A stretch of 64,000 nt of DNA, from positions 1,674,001 through 1,738,000 of the forward strand of contig OZ240206.1 in NCBI GenBank assembly GCA_965197405.1, given 5' to 3'. This document shows, piece after piece, positions 42,632 to 51,400 of the stretch. This stretch comes from G965197405 sp965197405. Its GTDB lineage: Bacteria > Chloroflexota > Dehalococcoidia > Lucifugimonadales > JAGWBF01. The notes below the pieces were generated by a model that did no database searches, was not told the DNA's origin, and saw only the letters and a list, made by a program, of their open reading frames with translations. Within the stretch, counting starts at the first letter, position 1. Each line of letters opens with the position of its first letter. The translations under genes were made by a program, and so were the position numbers.

Positions 42632-43417
42632 TTACTCGGTAGTGAAGGAGAAGACGCCACTCAGCGAGACCGACACCGTCAGCTCCCCGCCGCTTATGGA
42701 GGTTGCCGGCGCTGACGACTCCGTCATACTGTATGCGTAAAAGTCCGCTGTCCTTGGCGCGAACCCGCCGCCCTCGGTCAGGGATATGGGCGGGCCAAGC
42801 TGCACGCCCATGAGCTGAGCGAACTGCCGGGCCTTCACTGTGAGGGCTTCGACCGCCTTCTCTCGCGCCTGGGATTCCAGGGCCTCGGGGTTTTCCACCG
42901 TAAAGTTCACTCCGTTGATTCGCACCAGGTCCCCGCCCGCCGTAGCCAGATCGTCTATGATGACGCCGACGCTGTCCATGTCCCGTATCTTCACCGACAC
43001 CTGGTTATTGACGACGTACCCCACCAGCTTCTGCTCCCTCGTCATGTCGTCCCACACGTAATCGGGAGAGATGCTGAAGAAGCGGGTCTGGATGTCCGCG
43101 CCCTGGATTCCCCGGTTATTCAGGACCTGTACCATCCTGTCCATCCCCTGGGCCGCCTGGGTGCGGGCTATCTCCACGGTGTCGGCCCTGGACTCCACAC
43201 CCGCGTTGAGCATCACAAGGTCCGGGGTGGTGACCACTTCCCCACGCGCCGACACTGAGATGCCGACTTGCTGGTTGAACGTGGGGGCTGCCTCCGGGGG
43301 TGCGGCCCCGGATGTCCCGCCACAGGCCGCGATAATCAGCAAAGCTGACACCATCAAGCCCGCCACCACGACGAGAAGCTTACCCCTTGATACGTATCCC
43401 CTGATTAGCCTTGTCAT
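42632..43417 (-). CDS. SIMPL-domain (DUF541) lipoprotein
   Basis: 261-aa exported protein with a lipoprotein signal (LIIAACGG, Cys at about 32) and a SIMPL/DUF541 domain: ISVSARGEVVTTPDLVMLNA, then the helix RTQAAQGMDRMVQVLNNRGI and a Tyr-rich later part. Such proteins form large ring-like assemblies on the cell surface or periplasm; the function is poorly known. AGGAGGT precedes the ATG. It follows the anti-sigma gene by about 205 nt on the same strand, so it might be a target of that ECF system (inference). Confidence 0.88.
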   Translation of the reverse strand: MTRLIRGYVSRGKLLVVVAGLMVSALLIIAACGGTSGAAPPEAAPTFNQQVGISVSARGEVVTTPDLVMLNAGVESRADTVEIARTQAAQGMDRMVQVLNNRGIQGADIQTRFFSISPDYVWDDMTREQKLVGYVVNNQVSVKIRDMDSVGVIIDDLATAGGDLVRINGVNFTVENPEALESQAREKAVEALTVKARQFAQLMGVQLGPPISLTEGGGFAPRTADFYAYSMTESSAPATSISGGELTVSVSLSGVFSFTTE

Positions 43418-43622
43418 AGCGCACCTCCTGTTATTTTCGGGCTGGTTTTGCGTCCTCCATATTTTAAGACGGCTGAAGGGTAGAAAATGTTCCCGACTTC
43501 AATCAAGGTCTTGTCATAGCGCCTCCAGCCCGTCTCCGGACCGGAGGTCCGGTCTCTCCGTAGCCAAGACGTATGGCGAGAGAGAAAAGCTCCCGGCTCC
43601 GACGACCGGTAGGGGGCCGTTT

Positions 43623-44900
43623 TCAAAGACGGCGCCTCCGCAAGAGGACCCCCGCAACAATGAGGAGGGCCAGGCCGCCGGACACGCCCTCCAGCACGCG
43701 CCACAGGAGGGCCGTGCCCCCGCCTGTGGCCTCGGACAGGGTGATTCCCAGGGCCTCTCCTTCCTCGACGGAGGGGGTGTAAGCAGATTCCTGCTCCGGC
43801 CTGCCTGGTTGGCGGTCCGGAGGGGAGGTCGCTGCCCGGAGGGGCGTTGGGACGGGAGCGGCGGTAGCTTCCCTCACAGCACCCTCCTGAGCCATAGCTA
43901 TCTCCGGCGCGGCCGCTACCGAGAGGGGCGTTGGGACGGGTGCAGCAGTAGCTTCCATCACAGCGCTCTCTGAGGCCATATCCACCTCCGGCGCGGGCGT
44001 GGCCTCTTCCCATGCGGCTGTGGCAGCAGCTTCTATCGAGAGGGGCGTTGGGACGGGTGCAGCAGTAGCTTCCATCACAGCGCTCTCTGAGGCCATAGCC
44101 ATCTCCGGCGCGGGCGTGGCCTTTTCTGACGCTGACACTGGCGCGACGGCGGGAGTTGGGACAGGTACAGCAGTAGCTACGGCCCCAGCATCCTCCGAAA
44201 CCATAGCCATCTCCGGCGCGGGCGCGGCCTCTTCTGACGTGGGTGCGGCAGCAGCTTCTATCCCAGCGCCCTCCGGGGCGGCAGCCATCTCCGGCGCAGG
44301 CGCGGCCGCTTCTGATGCCGGCGATACCGGCGCGGCGGCTGGCGCGTCCGCCGCTTCCATCGCCTGGCTTTCCGATGGGGCAACCGCTTCCTGGTCCCGT
44401 TGGAGTTCCTGGGGTGGAGGCACGACAGCTTCCGCTTCCAACATTCTCGTTGGCGCGGGCATTGACGTTGGCTGTGGGGAGGGAGTAGCCGCCAGAATGA
44501 CCTCCGCGTCAGTGCGCAACGCGGCGGGGGCGGGCGCGCCCTGGGACAACGCGCCGCTCAGGTCTGCCGAGAGGACGACCACAAAAAGCAGGACAGCCAC
44601 CACAGCGGCAGCGCCATAGGCGAGGACCGGCATCCGGGTCTCCCGGCGCACCGGAGCACCGACAGCTTCCTCTCCGAGAACGAAGCTGCGGCGCGGGCGC
44701 ACCATTGGGACCTGTCTCAGCAGCCCAACGGTCTGCTCCAGGGATTCCATCTCCTCGACACACCTGGAACAGGCCTCCAGATGGCCCTCTACCCTCCTAT
44801 GCCGGTCCGGTGAGAGGCGTCCATCCATATACTCGGAGAGGGTCTCCAGGCGGATATGGCCCTTTTTTCTGCTAAAAATCCACATCATTCTATCTATCAT
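43623..44900 (-). CDS. Anti-sigma factor with long Ala/Pro-rich repeated region
   Basis: About 425 aa. The N-terminal zinc-binding anti-sigma motif H40-x3-C44-x2-C47 (EGHLEACSRC) binds the ECF sigma factor encoded just upstream. A membrane helix at about 91-111 follows. Residues about 120-385 are an Ala/Pro/Glu-rich, repeated region (units such as EATAAPVPTPLS and SEEAAPAPEMAM), probably extended in the cell wall or periplasm. A second hydrophobic helix near the C-terminus ends in RRRRL. ATG 44900 overlaps the sigma gene; 44888 is also possible. The exported repeat region is far longer than in usual anti-sigma factors. Confidence 0.85.
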   Translation of the reverse strand: MIDRMMWIFSRKKGHIRLETLSEYMDGRLSPDRHRRVEGHLEACSRCVEEMESLEQTVGLLRQVPMVRPRRSFVLGEEAVGAPVRRETRMPVLAYGAAAVVAVLLFVVVLSADLSGALSQGAPAPAALRTDAEVILAATPSPQPTSMPAPTRMLEAEAVVPPPQELQRDQEAVAPSESQAMEAADAPAAAPVSPASEAAAPAPEMAAAPEGAGIEAAAAPTSEEAAPAPEMAMVSEDAGAVATAVPVPTPAVAPVSASEKATPAPEMAMASESAVMEATAAPVPTPLSIEAAATAAWEEATPAPEVDMASESAVMEATAAPVPTPLSVAAAPEIAMAQEGAVREATAAPVPTPLRAATSPPDRQPGRPEQESAYTPSVEEGEALGITLSEATGGGTALLWRVLEGVSGGLALLIVAGVLLRRRRL

Positions 44901-45468
44901 GACGGAATTGACTGGGCAAAAGGTCCGCATGGCTTTGCAGGAAGTCCCGTAGCTCCCCGCGGCCGCGGGCCAGTCGGGACTTGACGGTGCCCAGCGTGCA
45001 GCTCATGACCTCAGCCGCCTCTTTGTAGCTGAACCCCTGCACGTCCACCAGCGACACTGCGGTCCGGTGCTTCTCCGGTAGGGCCTGGAGACCCGCCTCT
45101 ATTTCCCGTCCCAGCTCACGGCGCAGGGCATACTCTTCGGGAGACTCGTCGGGCGATGGGGGGTCAAAGGGCGAAATGTCCGACGCTTCGAGGTCTGGCG
45201 GCGGGGCATCTATGGACAACACGGGCCGGGCCTTCCTGGCCCGGAGCATGTCGCGACAGGCGTTGGCAACTATCCTCAGAAGCCATGACCCGAGATTCTC
45301 GCCGCGGAAGCTCCGAAAGGCCCTGTAGCCGGAGAGAAGGGCCTCCTGGGTGGCGTCCTCGGCCATCGCCCAGTCACCCAGTATGTGGTGGGCCAGGTTG
45401 TAGGCCCGGGTCTGGTAGGTCTCTATGATGCAGTTATAGCAGTGCTCCTGCCCTGAGCGGTCCTTCAC
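44890..45468 (-). CDS. ECF sigma factor (RpoE-like)
   Basis: 192-aa extracytoplasmic-function sigma factor. Region 2 holds YNLAHHILGDWAMAEDATQEA and WLLRIVANACRDMLR; region 4 holds LPEKHRTAVSLVDVQGFSYK and the recognition helix GTVKSRLARGRGELRDFL. The in-frame upstream TAA leaves GTG 45468 as the only start; its ribosome site is weak. The stop overlaps the anti-sigma start. An N-terminal CYNC pair precedes region 2. Together these form a signal-response pair. Confidence 0.94.
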   Translation of the reverse strand: MKDRSGQEHCYNCIIETYQTRAYNLAHHILGDWAMAEDATQEALLSGYRAFRSFRGENLGSWLLRIVANACRDMLRARKARPVLSIDAPPPDLEASDISPFDPPSPDESPEEYALRRELGREIEAGLQALPEKHRTAVSLVDVQGFSYKEAAEVMSCTLGTVKSRLARGRGELRDFLQSHADLLPSQFRHDR

Positions 45469-45666
45469 CGGCAGCGTCGTGTGACTCTTACACTGAAACT
45501 CCGTATCCGCTTCCTTTTCAGCTCGGGGCAGGCTGGCTATACTATCCTGAAAACTGTGAAGAAAAAGGGGTACGCTTGATGTTATGGTGACACTTTCATG
45601 GCCGCAACGTCAAGGAACCTGAGAGTACGGCCTTTAGAGCGTGTATCTCATGGCAAGTACAACCTC

Positions 45667-45795
45667 TTCTCTGTCACCCCAGCGAAGCTTGTCCCCGTGG
45701 AAACGGGGAGCAGGAGTCTATAGGTAGTTGATAAGTGACTTCGCAACGGTATTGGCAAGGCAAGGTGGTGGATTCCCGCGAAAGCGGGAATGACG
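45667..45795. repeat. Dispersed repeat, family 2
   Basis: CACCCCAGCGAAGCTTGTCC, AAACGGGGAGCAGGAGTC and later GATTCCCGCGAAAGCGGGAA with a longer middle than the other copies. The gap 45469-45989 otherwise holds the mqnE promoter. Confidence 0.75.
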
Positions 45796-45848
45796 GGGGG
45801 GAGAGCCGGAAGGCTATGTTGGGCAGCCAATCGTCCTTTGAACTCTCC

Positions 45849-45877
45849 TTGACATGGATGGCAGAGAAGCCTACAAT
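45849..45877 (+). promoter_or_regulatory. Promoter of mqnE-mqnA-mqnC
   Basis: Perfect TTGACA, 17-nt spacer, TACAAT. The start near 45884 leaves a leader of about 105 nt. Confidence 0.75.
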
Positions 45878-45989
45878 CCTCCCTGAAGACCAGTGTGCCT
45901 CCCCGTCAAAACGAGGCTTAATCAGGCTTCCGAGCAAAGAGATTTCTTCGACGCCTCCAGGATAGGCCGGAAAGGTATACATCACGCAA

Positions 45990-47087
45990 ATGCAGGTGGT
46001 AGAAGGTATCGGGTTCGCCGACAGAGTCCTCATACCGGTATGGGAGAAGGTGCTGGCCCAGGAGCGTCTCTCTCTGGAGGACGGGTTGCGCCTCTTCGAG
46101 ACCTCGGACTTCCCCGCCGTGGGCCGTATGGCAGACTACGTTAAGAGCCGGCTCAGTGGCGATAGGGTGTTCTTCGTGCTGAACCGTCACCTCAACCCCA
46201 CAAACATCTGCGTCCTCTCCTGTAGCTTCTGCGATTTCGCCAAGAAGAAGGGAGACCCGGGCGCTTACGAAATGAGCATGGAGGAGATTCTGGGGCACGT
46301 GGACGAGGAAACGCGGGAGGTCCACATAGTGGGGGGCCACCACCCCGATTGGCCCTTCGAGAAGTACGAGGAGATAGTAAGGAGCATTCACCAGCATTTC
46401 CCCAACGTCCAGGTCAAGGCCTTCACCGCCGCGGAGATAGACTACTTCTACCGACGCTGGAAGGTCACCCCCGAAGAGTCCCTGGCGCGCCTGAAGGAAG
46501 CCGGGCTCCGCTCCATGCCCGGAGGCGGCGCCGAGGTGTTTTCCGACCGGGTCCACAAGCTCCTCTTCGCCGGCAAAAGCAACGCCGACAGGTGGGCGGA
46601 GATACACCGCCTTGCCCACAACATGGGCATTCACTCCAACGCGACCCTCCTCTACGGCCATATCGAGACCTACCAGGAGCGGGTGGAACACATGCTGCGC
46701 CTGAGAGAGCTTCAGGACGAGACGGGCGGGTTCCTGGCCTTCATCCCCCTGGAATACCAGGTCGGGGATACCCATCTGGTCCCCAGGCAGGCCTCGGCCA
46801 TAGACGACCTCAAGACCATCGCCGCCGCCAGGCTCCTGCTGGACAACTTCCCCCACATCAAGTCCTACTGGGTGATGATTACCGAGGAGACGGCCTCGGT
46901 AGCGCTCCACTTTGGCGCCAGCGACCTGGACGGGACTATCGGGCGAGAGCGGATAGCCCACGCCGCCAAGGCCGCCAGCCCGGCGGGCCTGGCGAGGGAG
47001 CGGGTGGTCCATCTGATTAGAGATGCCCAGAGAGTCCCCGTGGAGCGGGATGCACTCTACAATGTGGTGCATGTTTATGAAAATTAG
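45990..47087 (+). CDS. mqnE: Aminofutalosine synthase, radical SAM
   Basis: 365-aa radical SAM enzyme joining carboxyvinyl-oxybenzoate with SAM to make aminofutalosine, second step of the futalosine route to menaquinone. The cluster motif is CVLSCSFC in NPTNICVLSCSFCDFAKK. The GGHHPDWPFEKY and LRSMPGGGAEVFSD segments separate MqnE from MqnC. The ATG at 45990 has a distant GGAAAGG; a good promoter lies upstream. It overlaps mqnA by 11 nt. Confidence 0.95.
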   Translation: MQVVEGIGFADRVLIPVWEKVLAQERLSLEDGLRLFETSDFPAVGRMADYVKSRLSGDRVFFVLNRHLNPTNICVLSCSFCDFAKKKGDPGAYEMSMEEILGHVDEETREVHIVGGHHPDWPFEKYEEIVRSIHQHFPNVQVKAFTAAEIDYFYRRWKVTPEESLARLKEAGLRSMPGGGAEVFSDRVHKLLFAGKSNADRWAEIHRLAHNMGIHSNATLLYGHIETYQERVEHMLRLRELQDETGGFLAFIPLEYQVGDTHLVPRQASAIDDLKTIAAARLLLDNFPHIKSYWVMITEETASVALHFGASDLDGTIGRERIAHAAKAASPAGLARERVVHLIRDAQRVPVERDALYNVVHVYEN

Positions 47088-47838
47088 AGTTGGACGAATA
47101 CCATACCTCAACTCGGAGCCTTTTTATTACCAGTTGGTCCGGGACGACATAGAGCTTAAAGACCTGGTCCCCAGCGCCCTGAGCCGGGCAGCGGAGCAGG
47201 GAGAAATAGACGCAGGCCCCCTCCCGTTGGTGGACTACCTCCGTCTACAGGACCACTTCGTACACCTGGCCCAGTTCTGCATAGCTACCATCGAAAAGTC
47301 CAGGAGCGTCCTCCTCTACTCCAAACGCCCCATTCAGAACCTGGAGGGGGCAGCCATCGGAGTAACCAGCGAGACCTCCACGTCCAAACGACTCCTGGAA
47401 GTCCTTCTCACCTACAGGTTCAACGTGAAGCCCCACAGCTACGTGACCCTCAAGGACCCCAACGACGCCTTCCTCATCATAGGAGACGAGGCCCTGAGGC
47501 GCCGCTACGGGGTGCCCTCCTACCCGTACCGGTACGACCTGGGCGAGGAGTGGTACCGCTGGACGAGGATGCCCTTCGTCTATGCCCTGTGGGGAATTCG
47601 CCGGGACATAGACCCCCAAAGGTCCACCTACCTGGAGAACGTCCTCTACTCCTGCGTGGATGAGGGTCTGGAGCATATGTACGTGATTGGCGAGATGCGG
47701 CAGGACGTCAGGATGAGCTCCAAGGAGATTGCGGAATACTACATGGGGTTTCGCTACTGGACGGGCGTGATGGAGATGAAGGCCATAGAGCTTTTCAAAG
47801 GATACCTCAATTCCCTGGAACCCACGGAAGCCGCCTGA
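47077..47838 (+). CDS. mqnA: Chorismate dehydratase
   Basis: MqnA removes water from chorismate to give 3-[(1-carboxyvinyl)oxy]benzoate, the first step of the futalosine pathway. About 253 aa with periplasmic-binding-protein fold; the N-terminus RVGRIPYLNSEPFYYQL and later IGVTSETSTSKRLLEVLL are typical. The ATG at 47077 overlaps the mqnE stop (an ATG at 47071 is also possible). mqnC begins within its stop codon. The three genes form one operon. Confidence 0.94.
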   Translation: MKIRVGRIPYLNSEPFYYQLVRDDIELKDLVPSALSRAAEQGEIDAGPLPLVDYLRLQDHFVHLAQFCIATIEKSRSVLLYSKRPIQNLEGAAIGVTSETSTSKRLLEVLLTYRFNVKPHSYVTLKDPNDAFLIIGDEALRRRYGVPSYPYRYDLGEEWYRWTRMPFVYALWGIRRDIDPQRSTYLENVLYSCVDEGLEHMYVIGEMRQDVRMSSKEIAEYYMGFRYWTGVMEMKAIELFKGYLNSLEPTEAA

Positions 47839-48938
47839 TGCTGGACGCTATACGGGCCAAAGTGGAGTCCGGGGAACGCATCACCAGGGAAGAGGGCCTC
47901 TTCCTCCTGCGCGACGCTGCGCTCCTGGACCTGGCTCCCCTGGCGCAGCTGGTGCGCTACCGCCACAACCCGGACCCCGTAGTCACCTTTGTAGTAGACA
48001 CCAACCTCAACTACACCAACGTGTGCGACGCCTACTGCACCTTCTGCGCTTTCTACCGCACCGAAAAAAGCCCCGACGCCTACACCCACTCCATTGACAC
48101 CATGATGGAGATGATGGGGGAAGCGGCGTCCAAGGGCGTGACCACCGTGCTGCTCCAGGGCGGCCTGAACCCGAACCTGCCCCTGGACTATTACGTTGAC
48201 CTGGTGAGGGAAGCCAACCGGCAGTTCCCTCAGATTCACTCCCACTTCTTCTCAGCGCCGGAGATAATGAAGATGGTCGAGGTATCGGGCCTCTCGGTGC
48301 GAGAGGTGCTGTTGGAGCTTCAGAAAGCCGGCCTCAAGACCATCCCCGGCGGCGGCTCCGAGGTGCTTTCCAATACCGTGAAGCAGAAGATAAGCCGTCT
48401 CTTCCCCAAGGGCAAGGTGGACGACTGGATCCTGGTGCACCAGGAGGCCCACAGGCTCGGCTATCGTACCACCGCCACCATGATGTACGGCCACCTGGAG
48501 GAGGACGAGGACATTGTAGAGCACCTGGACCATGTGCGGTCCGTGCAGGACGAGTCCCTGCCCGACGGTCAGGAGGGGGGAGGGTTCACGGCCTTCATTC
48601 CCTGGAGCTACAAGGCGGATAACACCGCCCTGGCCTCCAGGGTAAAGAGGTTGGCGGGGCCTAACCGCTACCTGCGAATGATGACCGTCTCCCGCATCTA
48701 CCTTGACAACGTGCAGCACATCCAGGCTTCCTGGTTCTCCGAGGGGAAGAAGACGGGCCAGGTGGCCCTGCACTTCGGGGGCGACGACTTCGGGGGCACC
48801 CTCTTCGACGAAAACGTAATGCAGGAAGCCGGGTTTTACAACCGCACCACCATCGAGGAAGTGGCTAACATCATACGCGACGCAGGCTTCACCCCCGCCC
48901 AGCGCACGACCCTCTACGAGGTCCTGCGCCACCACTGA
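47838..48938 (+). CDS. mqnC: Cyclic dehypoxanthinylfutalosine synthase, radical SAM
   Basis: 366-aa radical SAM enzyme that cyclises dehypoxanthinyl futalosine. Cluster motif CDAYCTFC in NYTNVCDAYCTFCAFYR, followed by the MqnC signature TTVLLQGGLNPNLPLDYY. The late region SRIYLDNVQHIQASWFSEG fits. It starts in the mqnA stop (1-nt overlap). A main-family repeat then separates it from mqnD on the opposite strand. Confidence 0.95.
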   Translation: MLDAIRAKVESGERITREEGLFLLRDAALLDLAPLAQLVRYRHNPDPVVTFVVDTNLNYTNVCDAYCTFCAFYRTEKSPDAYTHSIDTMMEMMGEAASKGVTTVLLQGGLNPNLPLDYYVDLVREANRQFPQIHSHFFSAPEIMKMVEVSGLSVREVLLELQKAGLKTIPGGGSEVLSNTVKQKISRLFPKGKVDDWILVHQEAHRLGYRTTATMMYGHLEEDEDIVEHLDHVRSVQDESLPDGQEGGGFTAFIPWSYKADNTALASRVKRLAGPNRYLRMMTVSRIYLDNVQHIQASWFSEGKKTGQVALHFGGDDFGGTLFDENVMQEAGFYNRTTIEEVANIIRDAGFTPAQRTTLYEVLRHH

Positions 48939-48995
48939 TGCGAGCGCCCTTCTTCATACGATAAGCACGGGCGATAAGCACGGGCGCTACAACTC

Positions 48996-49193
48996 CCAGA
49001 GCCATTCAATTGTCACCCCGAGCGGAGCGAGGGGTCTAAAGTCATAGTTGACCGCCGTGTTTTTCTGGCCGGTACGCCTTGATTCCGGTTCCTGTTAGGC
49101 GACATCTCAGATTCCTCACTCCGCTTCGTTGCGTTCGGAATGACACGCGGCGAGAGCCTGTACTCGCTCAGCATCGAGAATTGAATGACCCTG
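48996..49193. repeat. Main-family dispersed repeat, core type 2, reverse orientation
   Basis: A nearly full copy of about 198 nt: CATTCAATTGTCACCCCGAG at one end, GAGAATTGAATGACCCTG at the other, core GCCTTGATTCCGGTTCCTG. It abuts the mqnD stop codon. Confidence 0.85.
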
Positions 49194-50030
49194 CTACAAC
49201 CCCAGGACGTCCAGGGGCGGCACCTCACCGATAAGCCCTCGATCATGCGCGCGCCGGTATAAAGTCTCCAGCGCCCTGGACCCCTCCTCTCCCATGTTTA
49301 TGGTGTCCTCGTTGACGTACATTCGCACGAAGCGACGGCAGATGTCCCTGTCTATCCCCCGCCCGAAGGGAAGAGCATAATCTATCGCCTCGTCCTCGTG
49401 GGATATGGCGTAGCGTATGCTGGCCTCGAAGGCTTTCGCTATGCTGCTGCCCGTGCTATTGCCCAGCCTCCGGTGTACCATGTCCAGGCCCAGGGGGATG
49501 GGCAAGCCCGTGTCGTCACCCCACGCCTTGCCCAGGTCAAGGACCCTCGTATACCCCTGCGCTTCCCATGTAATCTGTCCCTCGTGAATAATCACCCCCG
49601 CGTCAACCCGGCCGGACTTGATGGCCTCGCCGATTTCATCGAAGTGCAGGAATACGGGTACGAAGGGCCGGTCCAGATAGATGCGCAGGAGGAGGTACGC
49701 GGTGGTGTATTCGCCCGGGATGCCGAGCCTCTTGCCCTCCAGACCATCGGCTGTCAGAGGAGCGGTGGACATGACGATAGGCCCGTAGCTCCTGCCCACC
49801 GACGACCCGCAGGCCATAATCCGGTACTTGTCGGCCAGGCGGGGATAGGCGGCGGCGGAGATAGCCGTGACCTCCAGCTCTCCCCTCATAGCTCGACGGT
49901 TGAGAGACTCGATGTCCTCAAGCACCTGCTCAAGCTCGAACCCCTCAATAGTCACCTTCCCGGTGGCGAAGGCGTAGAACATAAAGGCGTCGTCGGCGTC
50001 GGGACTGTGGCCTATCCTCAGCACACTCAC
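49194..50030 (-). CDS. mqnD: 1,4-dihydroxy-6-naphthoate synthase
   Basis: 278-aa MqnD, which converts cyclic dehypoxanthinylfutalosine into 1,4-dihydroxy-6-naphthoate, the naphthalene core of menaquinone. The N-terminus LRIGHSPDADDAFMFYA and the later IIHEGQITW region are diagnostic. GTG 50030 has GGAGGA 5 nt upstream. It is convergent with mqnC, not part of its operon. A hydrolase (mqnB or MTAN type), needed between MqnE and MqnC, is not seen in the window. Confidence 0.95.
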   Translation of the reverse strand: MSVLRIGHSPDADDAFMFYAFATGKVTIEGFELEQVLEDIESLNRRAMRGELEVTAISAAAYPRLADKYRIMACGSSVGRSYGPIVMSTAPLTADGLEGKRLGIPGEYTTAYLLLRIYLDRPFVPVFLHFDEIGEAIKSGRVDAGVIIHEGQITWEAQGYTRVLDLGKAWGDDTGLPIPLGLDMVHRRLGNSTGSSIAKAFEASIRYAISHEDEAIDYALPFGRGIDRDICRRFVRMYVNEDTINMGEEGSRALETLYRRAHDRGLIGEVPPLDVLGL

Positions 50031-50067
50031 GTTGTCCTCCTTCTATCGAACTTTCGACGGACTTCTA

Positions 50068-50119
50068 TCTGATGGTACAGTCTGATGGTACAGTCTGATG
50101 GTACGGTCTGATGGTACGG
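50068..50119. repeat. Tandem repeat of a 13-bp unit, four copies
   Basis: TCTGATGGTACAG twice then TCTGATGGTACGG twice, head to tail, 38 nt upstream of the mqnD start. The A-to-G change is shared by the last two copies, so the array grew by stepwise duplication. Confidence 0.9.
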
Positions 50120-50183
50120 TCTACAAGCAGAGATTCAGTATAGGCGATGGGCAGCGGGGGGTAAAGGCATGATGCCGACTCCC

Positions 50184-50365
50184 CAGGGCCTTTCAATTGT
50201 CACCCCCTGTTCAAGCCAGGGGCAGGCTCCGAGCGGAGCGAGGGGTCTAAAGTCCTTGCCTTCTTAGGCGTGCTGCTATCCAAGCATTTTTAGATTCCTC
50301 GCGCAGCGAGGAATGACACGCGGCGGGGGCCTGTATTTACCTGGCGTGACAATCGAAAGACCCTG
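50184..50365. repeat. Main-family dispersed repeat, core type 1, reverse orientation
   Basis: 182 nt with both ends: CAGGGCCTTTCAATTGTCAC and GACAATCGAAAGACCCTG. Contains the CTGTTCAAGCCAGGGGCAGG insert and core type 1 (GGCGTGCTGCTATCCAAGCA). Confidence 0.85.
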
Positions 50366-50484
50366 GCCGACTCCACGCTCCGTCCCTGGAAAGGCTCTCC
50401 TGGGCGTGCTAAGATTGGGGAGACGCCCGGCAGGGCTTATCCATACAACGGCGACCAGACAGTGGGGGCCAGGAGGCGCACGCC

Positions 50485-51357
50485 ATGAAGGTCACGGAGA
50501 GGTGTTCCGAGCAGGGAGACCGGGCGGTCTTCGTCTGTGATTTCTCCCCGCCCCGGTCCGCCGACACCGGCTCCTTGGAGCAGGCGAAGGGCATAGACGC
50601 GGATTTCATCTGCGTGGCCTACAATCCAGGCAGGGCCGTGAGGGTGGACTCCGCCATGCTAGCCTACGCCATAAAGGCCCATACGGGGAAGGGCGTGATT
50701 TTCAATCTGTCCACCAGGGACATGAACAAGCTGGCGCTGCAAAGCCATCTCCTGGGGGCGCAGATGCTGGGCCTTGAGAACGTGATGGTCCTCAAAGGGG
50801 ACTCCTTCACCGGCAGGGACCTGGCACGGGTGAAGGACGTGAGCGACTTCAGCTCCACCGGGCTGGTGAAGGCGCTGGAGTCCATGAACCGAGGGGTGGA
50901 CTTCAGAGGATCAAATCTGAAGGCCGCCACCGATTTCTGCATAGGCGCTTCCATAGACCTGGGCCGCGGCATCGAGAAGGAGGCCGCCCTTACCCGTAGC
51001 AAAGCATCCTCCGGGGCCCGCTTCTTCCTGACCCAGCCCGTATTCAGCACCGCTGAGGTCGCCGCCTTCCACCAAGCCTACCATACCCTATCCGGCGAGG
51101 AGATTTCCCAGCCCGTCTTCTTTGGCCTCCAGGTCTTGGTGAAGGACGGCGTTATATTCAGCAGCGTGCCCGAGGGAATGAAACAAGACCTGGACAAGGG
51201 ACGTGACGGAACGGACATAGCCCTGGAGCTACTCCGGGACTTCCTGGACTTCGGGATTAAGAGAATATACCTGGTCCCTCCGATTCTGAGGGGCGGAGCG
51301 CGGGACTACGAGGCAGCGCAGAAGGTGCTGGAGGCAGCCAAATCTAGGCGAATGTAG
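50485..51357 (+). CDS. Methylenetetrahydrofolate reductase-family protein
   Basis: 290-aa TIM-barrel protein of the MTHFR (MetF) family that reduces methylene-tetrahydrofolate to methyl-tetrahydrofolate with a flavin. ADFICVAYNPGRAVRVDS, GLENVMVLKGDSFTGRD and ARFFLTQPVFSTAEV match the family core. The good ribosome site (GGAGGCG) precedes the ATG. Compared with E. coli MetF it lacks several canonical residues near the N-terminus (starting KVTERCSEQGDRAVFVCDFS), so it may be one of the divergent types seen with alternative partners. CinA-C protein follows after 43 nt. Confidence 0.85.
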   Translation: MKVTERCSEQGDRAVFVCDFSPPRSADTGSLEQAKGIDADFICVAYNPGRAVRVDSAMLAYAIKAHTGKGVIFNLSTRDMNKLALQSHLLGAQMLGLENVMVLKGDSFTGRDLARVKDVSDFSSTGLVKALESMNRGVDFRGSNLKAATDFCIGASIDLGRGIEKEAALTRSKASSGARFFLTQPVFSTAEVAAFHQAYHTLSGEEISQPVFFGLQVLVKDGVIFSSVPEGMKQDLDKGRDGTDIALELLRDFLDFGIKRIYLVPPILRGGARDYEAAQKVLEAAKSRRM

Positions 51358-51400
51358 CTGACTCCACCAGGAGTCTATACTTCCATATTGAGGTGAGGAA

